Below, piece by piece: positions 48,801-61,715 of a DNA stretch of 64,000 nucleotides. The stretch is from Physcomitrium patens (Eukaryota > Streptophyta > Bryopsida > Funariales > Funariaceae): contig NC_037258.1 of assembly GCF_000002425.4 (NCBI RefSeq), positions 2,139,638-2,203,637 of the forward strand, in the 5' to 3' direction. The notes under the pieces are model-generated. The model saw only the letters and a list, made by a program, of their open reading frames with translations, had not been told where the DNA came from and searched no databases. Each line of letters opens with the position of its first letter. Position 1 is the stretch's first letter. Made by a program: the position numbers and the translations under genes.

Positions 48801-51800
48801 GAAGTTAGCTTAAATCCAGATCCGGGAGTACCAACAATCGATGTATTAATCGATGGCATTTTAATTCCAGGGGTACAAGTCGATGGTGGCTCCAGTGTGA
48901 ATTTAATGAATGCAGATACAATAGAGGACTTGGATCTAAAGCAATTGCTACCTACGACATTCGTCTTGCAAATGGCAGATCATAGTCAAGTAAAGCCAAT
49001 GGAAATCTTACGCAATATTGCTACTATAATCGTGGGATTGACATACAAAATCGATTATATTGTATTCTGATTATAGAGTTCTACGTTATCGTATCCCATT
49101 TTATTGGGCAGACCTTGGCTTTATCAAGCCAAAGCTAAGAACGATTAGGGTCGAGGCACATTGACAATTGGAAAAGGCCGTGAACAGATTATTTTACAGA
49201 TGTACCCGGTACAATATCATTGAGAATCTCAATTGCCAGAATCAGAATTTACATCGGACAACGAGAGTCAATCAATTGAGGCAGATGATGATGCTATAGG
49301 TTCACCGCAATTTGGGGTAGGACAAAACACTTCAACAACAAAGGCAGGAGTCTACCAATGTGAAAGTCCCAACGAATATTTACTGTATCAAGAGGATGCG
49401 ACTAACTCAGATCATGCTATTGCTGAATGGATGAACAATTCCACAGTCAATAGAGTCAGCACATTAGCACCAGATTTGGGTGGTTCCCATATGTCGGATA
49501 ATACAAGAAATTTAGATCGGGAGAAGACAATTAAATCAAAGGTTGTTGAAGACCCTGTGTGTCAATCTATTAACCTGGGTACCAACGAAACGCCACAGCT
49601 AATTAAAATATATGCCAGTATTATTGGTACACAATTCGATGCTTGGAAACAGTTTTTTGTCCATCACAAAGCTGCCTTTGCGTGGTCATATGCGGATTTG
49701 AAAGGGATTCCAGCTGACGTGTGTGAGCACCAGATTATTTTGGAGGAGGGTGTTATGCCAGTTCGTCAAAGACAACACCGGCTTAACCCAAAATATTTTC
49801 TTTTAGTAAAAGAGGAATTGGATAAACTTTTTGACGTGGATTTTATTTATCCTGTTTTGCATAGTGCATGGGTGTTGCCAATCGTAATGGTACCAAAGAA
49901 GAATAGAAAAATCAGGATATGTCAAGATTTTCGAAAGTTAAATGCGGCTACTAAGAAGGACTATTTTCCATTACCATTTACAGACAGTATTTTGGCCGGA
50001 CATGAATGTTACTCATTTTTGGACAGATTTTTGGGGTATAATTAAATTAAAATTATCGAAGAAGACCAGTTGAAGACTACGTTTATCATAGATTGGGGCA
50101 CTTTTGCCTATAAAGTAATACCATTTGGATTATGTAATGCCTCAGCTATTTTTCAACGGATAATGATACAAGCGTTTCAAGATTACCTACGTTTATCAAT
50201 GGAGATATTTCTGGACGATTTTTGCACCTTTAGCACAATGGTTGAACATCTAGTATGCCTGGATAACTGCTTGAATTAATGCGACAAGTATGGAATATCT
50301 CTAAATTTGGAGAAGGGTCAATTTGGCGAACCATCAGGAAAGCTATTGGGACACATTGTCTCTGTTGAAGGTATCGCTATGGACCCCGATAAAGTTACTC
50401 GTATATTGGGTTTACCAAAGCCAGATATGGTGTCGGTCGTGAGCGATTTCATCGGCCATATCAACTACTATCGGTGTTTTATTGAATCCTTTGCGGTTAT
50501 CTATCAACCATTAATCCACTTGTTAAAAAAACCCCCATCAGACGGATCTAGCCTAATATAGACTGAAGACTGTACTTTCGCATTCGACGAATTGAAACAA
50601 AAATTGGTATATGCTCCAATTCTTGTAACATCTTGTTGGACAAAACCGTTTCATGTCTATGTGGATGCATCTAATGTTGCTATTGGATCCGTTCTGAGTC
50701 AAAAGGATGAAAAAGGTTTAGATCATCCCATATATTATGCGAGCCGACAATTCATTGTTGTAGAATGAAATTATAATACTACCGAGCGAGAGGCCCTCGG
50801 AATGATCTACTTTGTATAGAAATTCTGCCACTATCTACTTGGATACTCATTTGTGTTCCACGTTGATCATGATGCGCTTAAATACATGATAAATAAACCT
50901 CAATTGAGCGGACGAATTGCTCGATGGGTGTTACTTCTACAGGAATTCAACTTTATAATTAACGTTCGACCCGACAAGAAACATGCCAATGCAGATTACT
51001 TATCTCATTTATTTAATATACTGGGTAATGAGCCGATAAACGATGCTCTTCCGGACGCACAACTATTCGCTGTGGATGTCATTACACCCGAATATGGTGA
51101 ATTGATCCAATATCTAACGTTTCAGACTTTTCTCATTTCTTATAATAAAAAACTAAAGAATCGTCTGATTTTAAAAAGTGCGTTGTATACCATGATTAGA
51201 GATGCCTTGTACAAACAAGGGTGGGATGGAATTTTATGCCGTTGCATCTTTCAAAGTGAAGTTTATACAATTTTGGAAGGATGACATTTGGATAGTTGTG
51301 GTAGACATTTTACGGGAGACAGTACTGCTCGCAAGGCTTTAATAGTTGGATATTGGTGGCCCACAATGTTTTCTGATGCGTATCAATTTGTTTGTCATTG
51401 TGATCCCTGTCAACGAATTGGTCGATCCAGGGGTACTTCAGCGATGCTGTTAGTACCAATCTTGGCACAGGCACCATTTGAAAAATGGAGAATTGATTTT
51501 GTTGGATCCATTGCACCAACATCGAGACATGGACAAAAGCGGTATATTTTAGTTGCCACGGACTATGTAACCAAATGGGCAGAGGCTATTGCTACCCGTA
51601 ATGATAATGCCAGTACGGTGGCCACTTTTCTATACGAGAATATTATTACTCGATTTGAGTGTCCAAAGGAATTGGTTAGCGATCGCGGCACCCATTTCAT
51701 AAATGCTACCATAGCAGCCTTGACGAACACATACGAAATCAAGCACAGGAAAACAATACCATATCATCCTCGGGCCAATGGGCAGATGGAAAAGACCAAT

Positions 51801-54419
51801 GGTATTCTATGTAAGATTTTAACTAAAACAATTTTAGGCACGAAAACGGATTGGAATACTAAATTGTTTGCAACATTGTGGGCGTATCGTACTGTATATA
51901 AAGTAACTACCAATTCCACACCATTCCAATTGGTGTACGGGCAAGAAATAATATTACCCATTGAATTGGAAGTTCAAAGTTTACGTATTGCGTTGGATGA
52001 ACGTCTTAGAGATAAGGAATCACTTCAATATCGGTTGGCAGAGTTGGACAAATTGGATGAAATACGGGCTACAACTCTCTTCAACATGGAAGCAACTCAA
52101 AAACGATAGAAGAGTTACTATGATAGTAAACTGCGTCCGAAGAGTTTTATGCCCAATGATTTGGTATTGTTGTTTGATAGCAGGTTTAATCATTTTTCGG
52201 GCAAATTTCAAGTTTGCTGGTATAGACTATATCGTGTGATTGAAGGGTTTTCCAATGGGTCTGTTCACTTGGAGGATTTCATGGGTCATCGATTCAGTAC
52301 CCGCATTAACAGGAACCGATTACGGTTATATCATACGTAAAATCCGGGACGGATTTTTAATTTCTGGAGGAGGTCACGTCGAATGTACTTAGGATAGAGC
52401 TAATTAAGTGCGTTAGGGTGTAGAGGCGGCTGAAAGGATAGTTAGTAATTACTAATATGTCAGATGGGACGGGAGTGAGAAATGGACAATAGGGGTAACA
52501 TGTTGTCATTATCATCACTAGATAAAAGAATAGGAGTGAGGCACCCATTTACGGTCATTCTCAGTTGTTGCATTCTGTTATTGTTTCTTTTCGGTGTTAC
52601 AATTTCGGGTGTTTCGGAGTATTGGAGCGTAGTATTGACGGTTAAAGCTTGAAAGAATGTGCATCATGGTGATGGAGAGTGCAAAGAGAGCTACGGACAG
52701 AGAGGAAAGTGGTCGAAATGTGAAAGCTACACATAATTTAGGACCACCACCCGTAGTAATCATTACCAATATGGAGCCTATGAAGCTGGAGATTTGTTGG
52801 ATGCCAAAGAGAATACGAGATTTTTGAAACGCACAAATATTTCAGTTTTTGCGAAGATCAGATAGTTTGCCTTCAATTAATGTGGCATTAGTGGAAGAAT
52901 ACATCGTGAACTATGATCCACAGGATGGATCGAGCGTAGTACAAGGGTGCATTATCGGTATTGATGAAAAGATCCTCAAAAAAGTATTATTTCTTCCAAT
53001 TGGAGAGATTGCGGTGGGTGTTGAGGAGTCTAGTGACTTTCGACTAGGAAGTTATTTCAAAAGTGGCATGTCATCATTTGAGAAGAACCAAGGTTGGCGG
53101 ACGGCTGAGGCAATTACACCAGAGCTCATGGAATAGTTGCGCTTCGTGTTGAGGCGTCTAGGGTTGTATCGACACAACACATATATGTCAAGACAGTTAA
53201 TGTTTGCGGTAGGGACATTTGAAGGGATGGTGTTTGATTAGGCAGCTTATGTAGCAACCCCTATTCATACAAAAATGGGAGCCAAGCGCAAAATAAGAAA
53301 GTTTACAACGTTGTTATGTTCCAATTGTGTGTATGTTGTGATCGCATACATATTGTGGCAAACATCACCAGTAGAGGGAAGTTTTGAACCAATGCCAGTG
53401 CCTCCGCAGTGAGAATGGAATTTTTTGGCACAGAATGTCAATACAACGGAGGTAATACATGAAATTGGGAAATCCAGTAGTCCAATGGGACCGAAAATGG
53501 ATCCGATTTGTTTGGTGGTGGAGGAAGAGAATGAAGTCTCAACGTTGTTAGATATCAATCAGTTAGCGTTTCCACAGGGTCGATTGTCAGAAGGCATATA
53601 TCTTAAAAATTCTTTATTGAAGTACATTTCGTAAATACATTGCATGGTACGAGCATTGGATGTAAAGGGCAGTGGTAAACAGGAATTAGAGGCAAGCAAA
53701 AAGGTGATATCGCAGCAGACCCAAAGAATTGAAGAGTAAGAATGGATCATCCAGGCGAATGCGGAATCCAAGCTGCTATTGAAGCGATAAATTGGGGAAC
53801 AATAGGAAGCTTGGGACAAAGAAAGAGAGCACATGGTGGAGACCCGCAGGCGAGAACTATTCCAGGCTCGCAGTCATTCAATTTTGGAACTAAAAAAAGG
53901 GAAGGTTCAGTTAGTAATGGAACGAAAAAAGGCCGAGTTATTGGCGCAAGAGAAATTGGTATTGAGTGAACAATACAGATGTGAAACAGAGCGGTTAAGG
54001 TTGAAATTAAGGCCTTGAACACCGAGGTGACAAGATTGGCAGAGGATTTAGTCAATATTGATCAAGCACAAGTATCAACGTTGCCAGTTCCTGAAGTTCT
54101 AGAAGAAAGGAGTCACTTTCAGCACCAGTTGGAATTGAGAGATATCCAGATCTTGAAATTAGAAGCTCAAGTCCGTGAACTGGGCGAGTACAATGAAGAC
54201 CTTTCAGCTCAGTTGAGGTAGGAGCCGATGGAAGGATTGGAGGAAGACGAAGATTTGCAGTTGGAACCGGAATCGGTGGAACCAATAACAGATACTACGG
54301 CAATTGATTAATTAGATAGACTAGAGGGATCACAATTTTTGTAGAGTTTTGTTAGATAATTTTTAGATAGGTATCAATTGAGTGTTTGCGAGGACGCTGC
54401 ACAGTTAGGAGTGGGACTA

Positions 54420-55162
54420 TGTAAAATAAGTAGTTATTTTTAGAATATAGATATCTAGTGTATAATATAAACAGGAATAGATAACTACTAAAAAGGTGGT
54501 TCAGCAGGTAGAATGGATGAATAGTCAGAAAAAGTAGTTATCATCTGTAATATAGGAGTTGGTATCTCGGGGTAGTATAAGGAGGATGGGAGAGGGGAAG
54601 TAAATGCCAGACTGCGATAGTACTGAGCCGGGGATAAGCTTGGTGCTATCTCTTCTTCTTAGTTTTCTTGTTTCTTTTCTGTTAGTGTTGATTCTAGTGA
54701 AGAAAATCAATTTAATGAATTAATATTTCATTTACGAAGTTGTTTATGGATCATTGTTTATCAATTGTTGTAAAAGATTGAGGACGTATGGAAGTTTCCA
54801 GTCATTGTTTATCGCAAGGTTGTAAGTTTAGTCGAGAAGAATTATAATCGAAGAAATTGTCTTGATTAGATTCTATGGATTGGAAGTTGTTTGTTCGAGG
54901 GTTTGGGATATGCTTGTATATTCGTGAATTACACCGGGTACTGAAATCGTTGTTGTGGATGTTATTATATTGATATGAGAGAGTGGACAGTAGGAGGAAA
55001 AGTTAAGTGTTCTTCGGTATGGTAAGTATTCAGCAGTAGCAGTTAATTGCGTGACCCTAACAATTGGAGCTCATATACATAGTCATTCCCCGTGTTCGAA
55101 TCCCCCCTATATGGATTTATTCTGGGAAGTTTCTTCCAGAATAAGTAAAACGAGCAATCACA
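54420..55162 (+). repeat. 3' LTR of the gypsy fossil
   Basis: Begins TGTAAAATAAG after a purine-rich tract and ends GAGCAATCACA. Colinear with the 5' LTR after removing the nested insertion and the extra tandem unit. Confidence 0.9.
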
Positions 55163-55466
55163 TCCGCCATCTCCATGTACTTTAGAATCAATCAACATCG
55201 TACAATGTAGCAATGTATCAAGGCAGGAATCAGCTCAAGCGCGACAACTGCATAGTGGTGCTAAAATACCTGATGGTGCGTTCCAAGCTTGGCCATGGCA
55301 AATGGTGGTTATACAACTTTCGACTGCTGGTGTCAACCGCACCGATAGAGGAGGCAAAGATTGCAAATACAACAATGCTGAGACCTAGCAGGACCGTGCA
55401 CACACATTACAGTTTCACAGCTTTGTAGCGACCTCTCTTCGTAGCAGCACCATACAGCAAGTCCAT
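55163..55466 (-). pseudogene. N-terminal part of the host membrane-protein gene split by the gypsy element
   Basis: On the minus strand ATG at 55466 opens MDLLYGAATKRGRYKAVKL. It is followed, past a stop, by a clear membrane segment VLLGLSIVVFAIFASSIG and then a luminal-type stretch TSSRKLYNHHLPWPSLERT, with further stops before the gypsy LTR at 55162. A short basic N-terminus, one membrane anchor and a luminal stem fit the N-terminus of a type II Golgi-type protein. That matches the orientation and position expected for the missing front of the minus-strand pseudogene at 42.24-43.88 kb. The join is inferred from position, strand and topology. Confidence 0.55.
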
Positions 55467-55867
55467 GGAAACAACCCTCCTCAGCATCTGGCTTCCAAGC
55501 ACTTGTTTCTCTTTCTCATTCAACTCCTAACCACCAATCGTCAACTCAAACAATCCCTTTAATAGTTTTTCTCTCACTATCCACATCACCACTCAGTCTC
55601 AAATCTTTCCTTTTCATCAAACCCACAACACTGCACAAATCAACAAACCCTTTAGCTCATTGTAAAACAAGCCAAGCTCAATTCACAATAGCACTAGGGG
55701 ATGGTCGAGTATGGTGCACTACAATGAACACCCACTTTTCCCCCAAATGGGGGAAGACAAATCAACCCCAAATTCCATAAAGCATCAAGTATTTATATCT
55801 TAACCATTTTTTTCTTTCTTTCTTTTAAGTACCCATATATCACTCATCTTTATCCAACAAAAACCTA

Positions 55868-55904
<37 letters not shown>

Positions 55905-58350
55905 AAAATTATTAAAAAAATTAAATAGTAAATATGAATATCTCACTATTATTAAGAGCTAAAGATTTATTATCAATGTATAAAGCATAAATTAATACCT
56001 AAAAAATAGTTGATGTCTTTATTTTATTTTATTTATTATATTATACAATCCATATTATTTCTAACAATTATTTTTACAGTACCACTAAATCTACCGAAAA
56101 AGAATTAAAGATTAATAATAAAAAGTTATTGTTTTCAAAACTGTCTTCTTAATGATACTAATACGTAAATAAATAATATAATTTAACTTTTTATTTTTAT
56201 CATTTATATTCCATACTAAACTTGTGTTCACGTGAAAATGGATTTTATAATTTTTTTTGGTAATTTCTAATTGTTTTTTTTTAACTCTTGAATAATTGTT
56301 AAAATTGTATAATTTTATATTATGAGTTATGCTTTCTTTTTCAAAATAAACTGGATTATACTTTTTTATTCTTTTTACATGAATAATTTTTTGATATTAC
56401 ATAAGAATAAATTAGAAAAAAATATTTTCACACAAAACATTCCACATCTTTTGTTTCCTTATTTTTTTTAGTTTAACCATAAAATTAAGAATATTATTGA
56501 TTCAATGGTTCGAAATTACATCAACATTAATGAAATCTTCTTTCTTTAAAAAAAGAATATATTAATTCAAAATAATTACCAAAAAAAAAGTTTTAGTAAA
56601 AGAAAATATGATATAGTTTTTTTTTTTATCAATTTTTATTATTTGATGACTAAATAACTATCTTTAGAAAAATACAATGATAAGAATCAGAATATCTCTA
56701 CAAATACTAAAAAACGTAAGATTTTACTTTTAAAATAATATAGAACTCATAAGAAAGATTATTTTAATTCAATTATATCTAAATCATATTATTTTGATTA
56801 TTCATATATATTTTTAATTTTTAATTTGAATAACTTAGTTAAGTTTAATGTAGTATAAATACTTATTTTATAAAGTGTATAAAAATAGTATGAATTTCTA
56901 TATTATTGCAAGTATAAACATAATTAAATCAAACTATTTCATTTGGATTTTTTATTGTATAAATTATTAATAGTAATTTTAATGCTATAATCCAAGTCAT
57001 GATTTATTTGTGTGATAATTTTATTTGTTTTCTAAATTAGCAAATTATTCTTTTTTACAGATTACTATGATTTTGTATTATTTTATATAGTCTAATTGTT
57101 GAATGCAATAAACTATTTCTTTTTAACCTTCACAAGATACATTTTTGTGCTTATTGATTGGAGTTTAAACTCTAATTTACTAAAAAAGCATGGGCCAAGA
57201 ATGATTAGAAAACTTTATACAAAATATGGGCACATTAACATTACAACCTTGGTGTATATGTTTTCTATTACTATTGGTTCTTGTGCATTGAATTGATGTT
57301 GTATAAATACCAATGTAATCTATTAAACATTGAAATAATAGTAGTTGAAACTTATGACAATTAAACCACTAAGAAATAATATCAATTTTTTTTATTAGAT
57401 GGATTGTCTATAATAGCATTGATATGCCTTTATTTTATTAAGAATAGTTGTTTAGTGCAATTATTTTGTTAAGTAATATAAATAAGCATCTAACGTCCAA
57501 ATCTCATTCTTTAAAGGAATATCATGTTTTGCAACAAAATTATTATTATCTATATTACTATTAAATTTATTATTAATATAAAGATAGAAGTTCTTAATCA
57601 AATTTATAGATTGTTCAATGTCATTGTGGTTCTTAATATTTTGTAGATTGAAAAAAAAAACAAAAAAAAACAATGGTTTTCAAATTTGATTAAAAGTAGA
57701 CATTATAGGTTTCATACTAATAAAGAATTAAAAATATTGTTGTATTTAAAATATTATCATAATTGACTTTTTCAAAAGTTATTTTGAAATTTTTTTATGT
57801 TGTATTGTTGGCAATAATGTTAACATTACATAATTGGTATTACTTAAAAATATTTTGATCTTTATAAAAGTCCTTAAAAAATTATAAGTTTCATTAATAA
57901 TTTTTCTAATCATATTAGTTGTAAAAATAATATTTTAAATCATTATTACATTGATAGTAGCTATCTATTATATTTAAAATTACTTAAATATATTATTTAT
58001 TAATAAATAATATATTTAGTAAACTTTATATGAGTCAAATTCTATTTAATTGTAGAATCAATGCAAGGTGATTCTTTATTCACTTGAAAAAAACTTTAAG
58101 CGAATTGATAGTATACAATTTAATTTATTACATTGCTGCAAATTATTAATAAAAATTGGCTATGCTTGCTAAGATGTCTAAACTTAAGGAATATCTTAAT
58201 GCCAAATTGACATACATGTGTTGTGCATTGTAATAGATAACTTTGTATTATATAAGATTATCATTGCTATCTTATTAAAATAATAGAGTAGACTATCCTT
58301 CTTTGTAGAAATTTTTATTTAATATTACAAATTACAGATTACCTTCTTCT
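55467..58350. other. AT-rich intergenic DNA
   Basis: The first 300 bases have gene-like composition and may be the upstream region of the split gene. The rest is very AT-rich, with (TA)n at 55870-55901. No coding sequence recognised. Confidence 0.5.
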
Positions 58351-59733
58351 AATTTGATTTGTAGATTTATTTGAGTTATCTATTAAAAGAAAAATTATGG
58401 ATGCTACTTTTAACAAAAGTAAGAATAGGTTTGCAATTATTGCAGATCTTCATAAACTTATCAATACTCTTTAGGTGGAAATTTCATGTATTTCTAATGC
58501 CAACCATAGAGTTACTATTCCTATGCTTATGAAAGAAGTCAACGGTAAGATTTAGATTTTATACTAAGAAATTGAGCAATCAAGAGAAATAAGTAGATTA
58601 AGGTTATAATTAAATCCAAGAAATCTTCCTACTACAAGTATGAAGGAGGCAAGGATAAATATGCTAGAGAATTTTGATAGAATAAGATCAAAATTTCAAG
58701 AATTTCTACAAGAAGTAAAGCTCTATGTGAGGTTGGATCTTTTCCAATATCCTAATGGATTTACTCAAGTTGGATTTATAAGTGCACATCTATTTGGAAG
58801 TATTCTATCTTGGTTTGTACCTTTGATAGAAATAGATTCATAACTTTTATATGATTTGAATTCATTCTTAAAAGCTTTTATGATCGCATTTGGAAAAAGT
58901 GATGAAGAAAAGATAGTAGAAACCAAACTCTTATCTTTGTGACAAAGGTCACATTTAGCCACCATTTACATTGTTGAATTTCAAAATCTTCTATACAACA
59001 TGGATTAAATTAAAAAAGCTTTTATCAATAAATTTTGATTTTTTAATGAATAAAGATTGTAAACAATGTCAAAGATCAATTATTTACAATGTCAAACATT
59101 TATTATTAACAATGTCAAGAGCAGATTTATTTAAATAATTTATTGCTCAAGCTATTGTATGTGATAATTGATTCTTTGAAAGATGCTAAACACAATGGTT
59201 TGGTTGAAGAGGTGTAAGTCAAGTTATGGCAATAACTTCTAAGTTTTTTAAAGCTTATTTTATCAAGGTTGGAATCTATGCAAATTAACATGGTACATTT
59301 CAAACTTCTTATTGAACAAAAAAAGACTCAACATCATGAAGAAGGTTTGTGCTTGTGCTATGGAGAATCTAAACACATTGCTCAACTTATCTAAAAAAAA
59401 TAATGTAATTACAAAGTGAGGAAGATGGTTTCCAAAGAGGACAATGTATTGGAAATGAACTTCTTCAACTATATTAAGGACTATGTGGTCGGAATTTTGT
59501 ATAACACTTAATAAAAGCCATATTCTATACTTAAATCCCTCACCTTGCTTTATAATAGAAGTTTATTAATGACCAAACAATTGCAAAGTCTTTGGCTTGT
59601 TAGATTTATTAGCCTCAATTTGTTTTGCAAACAAAGATTTTGTTAAAAAAGTAAAAATATCATTAATTAATGAAAATAAATTCGTATATGTAGGAGTCAT
59701 AGATGGTTTGTTGTCTTTTAGAGATGTTATTTA

Positions 59734-59740
<7 letters not shown>
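58350..59740 (+). mobile_element. Ty3/gypsy fossil fragment (gag-protease), chromovirus-like, broken
   Basis: Plus-strand translation gives a gag core at about 58.64-59.0 kb (EVKLYVRLDLFQYPNG, GSILSWFVPLIE, LNSFLKAFMIAFG, ATIYIVEFQNLL), a degenerate zinc-knuckle-like stretch near 59.35 kb and a protease start near 59.6 kb (LASICFANKDFVKKVKI, then VGVIDGLLS). The gag block resembles those of chromodomain gypsy elements in mosses and fungi. RT, integrase and LTRs were not seen in the window. Many breaks, AT-rich, old. Confidence 0.7.
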
Positions 59741-59773
<33 letters not shown>

Positions 59774-61350
59774 ACAACTATATATTGAAGGTCCTATAGA
59801 ATGCCACCATATAACTTTTAGTTAAATAGTATATATAGAAGTGGAAATAAAGTCTTTTTCATTCTTATCTATGCCTTTCTAACCCTTAATATTGTTTCAT
59901 AAGTTTCTAGTCTTTTTGTCTTTAACAATAGTCATTCCAATTTCTATATTATATAAATATTGAATGAATATTTATTCTTTTTGAACAATATAAGAAAATA
60001 TTGGGATTTTATTTGTTGTAATTTATATCTTTGACAATGATAGATAGAAAATCTAAACTACTACACAATATAATATATTCAATTAAATCAATTTAGTACA
60101 ATTTTATACTATAAAACACAACTAACAACAAATTAAATCATTTGCTAATGATAATATTAAAATTTGATGTAATAAATTAAAAGTATTTAATTTATAACAA
60201 TAATAAAATTTGATGTAATAAATTAAAAGTATTTAATTTATAACAATAATAAAATTTGATGTAATAAATTAAAAGTATTTAATTTATAACAATAATAAAA
60301 TCAAATACACTTAAAGGACTTTTTTTATTTAATTAGATGCAAACCTTTAAATAATATTCAAAGCAAACAATATAAACTATTATGCAAAGTATAATAACTT
60401 TCAACAAAAAATGAAATTTTGACTAATTGATAATATATTGATTACTATTACAATATATCTTACACCTATTTTATACAATAATTACTTAAATATACTATCA
60501 CAATATGATGCTAGTGAAGATATTTATCAAGTAGATTGTATTTGGCCAATAATAAAATAATAATAGTCTACAAATAAAATATTTGTCTATATTTGGCAAC
60601 ACAATTACAACATATGATGCCAACAATTACAACATATGATGCCACTCTTGTTTTGAATCTAAGACCTTCTATACTATTTGATTGATAAGAATTATAAATA
60701 TCAATATATAAATTTTTATTATACAAATAATTTAGTTGTATTAAAAAATCTAACTACTATCTATATCATACACAACAATTAAAATGAGAATTGAGTAAGA
60801 AAATCAAATATCTCTATAAAATAACTTTTTATTTATAATATTAACATTCTTTGAATTATACCTCATAATATAAACACTACAATGTCATAATTTACTTTAT
60901 ATAAAACTTAGAATTAAAATCAACAATTGTCACCATAAAAAGTAAGAAATTTTCTTTAAAAAATTTCACAAAGAGAAGGCATAAGTTTTGATATTTACTT
61001 ACAAACTTGTACATCCATACCAACTACCAAAAAAGGTTACAAGAAAGCTTACAAGATGTTGTAAAGGTGAGATAAGGGATCCAATACTAACATCTTGAGA
61101 CCTAAACCAGCAATTGTCAACAATCTACCTTAGAAATTTGCAATAAAACTTGAAGTTACTAAGTGGATCAAAGGATTACAATCTCACTAAAAGTAATGGA
61201 GGAGTTGAAATAGGAGGTTAGAATCTTGTCACAAAACTTGTTTTACCAAAGGAGTAGTAAAAAAGAGATATGGGTCTCCAAGTAAGTAGAATACATAATG
61301 AGACTCCACCACAACACCCCTCCAAATTGAAACAACTTGAGGCATACATT
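59741..61350. other. AT-rich intergenic DNA
   Basis: Starts in a T-run (59738-59767), contains a 3 x 46-bp tandem repeat at 60159-60298 and a short duplicated segment (ACAATTACAACATATGATGCC) near 60.60-60.65 kb. No coding sequence recognised. From about 61.0 kb the composition shifts toward the DHDPS 3' UTR. Confidence 0.55.
60159..60298. repeat. Tandem repeat, three 46-bp units
   Basis: Units begin at 60159, 60205 and 60251, each starting AAAATTTGATGTAATAAATT and ending TATAACAATAAT. They look identical, unlike the decayed surroundings, so the expansion is recent. Confidence 0.93.
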
Positions 61351-61715
61351 GGATCAAGCCTAAATGAAACCAAAAGTAAAATTCCAAACTAAACCATCAT
61401 ACCAGCATGGTGATACACGATCGTAAAAAGTAGCATTCAGATCCGACAACACTAACTCCTCTCTGATCATGAAAAGAATGCCATGATCAGGGAGAACTGA
61501 TCTGTGAATGTCAACTACCAGCATAAATGGGAAGAGATATTCCACACCTAGACATGCACATAAAAATGCCCTGCGAATATCCTGATCTACACCGACTACT
61601 ACCCAAAAAATTTCCAGGAGCTCTCGCTTTGACTTCGAAGTTAGAGCACACAAAGGAACTCCACAGACGAACCGGTTATATGAGTGGACTCTCACCTCAC
61701 AGTAGTCTAACTTCA
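61351..61715 (-). other. Probable DHDPS 3' UTR
   Basis: Balanced composition immediately downstream of the DHDPS stop codon. No independent coding sequence recognised. Confidence 0.5.

Larger units (their letters stand above)
43883..55162 (+). mobile_element. Ty3/gypsy LTR retrotransposon fossil, Tat/Athila-like, broken, with nested insertion
   Basis: An 11.3 kb element with both LTRs (43883-45976 including a nested insertion, and 54420-55162, 743 bp). A TGGCGCCGCTGCCGGGA-type primer-binding region starts at 45980, typical of Tat/Athila elements. Parts in order are gag (about 46.08-48.34 kb, with two separated pairs of zinc knuckles), protease (near 48.88 kb, VDGGSSVNLM), reverse transcriptase (about 49.7-50.56 kb), RNase H (about 50.58-51.0 kb), integrase (about 51.29-52.33 kb, with an HHCC-like CDPCQRIG start) and a third ORF region with a coiled coil (about 52.82-54.3 kb). 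A purine tract lies just before the 3' LTR. It has roughly ten or more breaks. The LTRs differ by about 7-9 percent by eye, so the insertion is not recent. No clear target-site duplication was seen. Confidence 0.92.

Noticed and set aside
60159-60298. CRISPR-like array
   Set aside because: The repeats abut directly with no unique spacers, so it is a simple tandem repeat in a plant genome.
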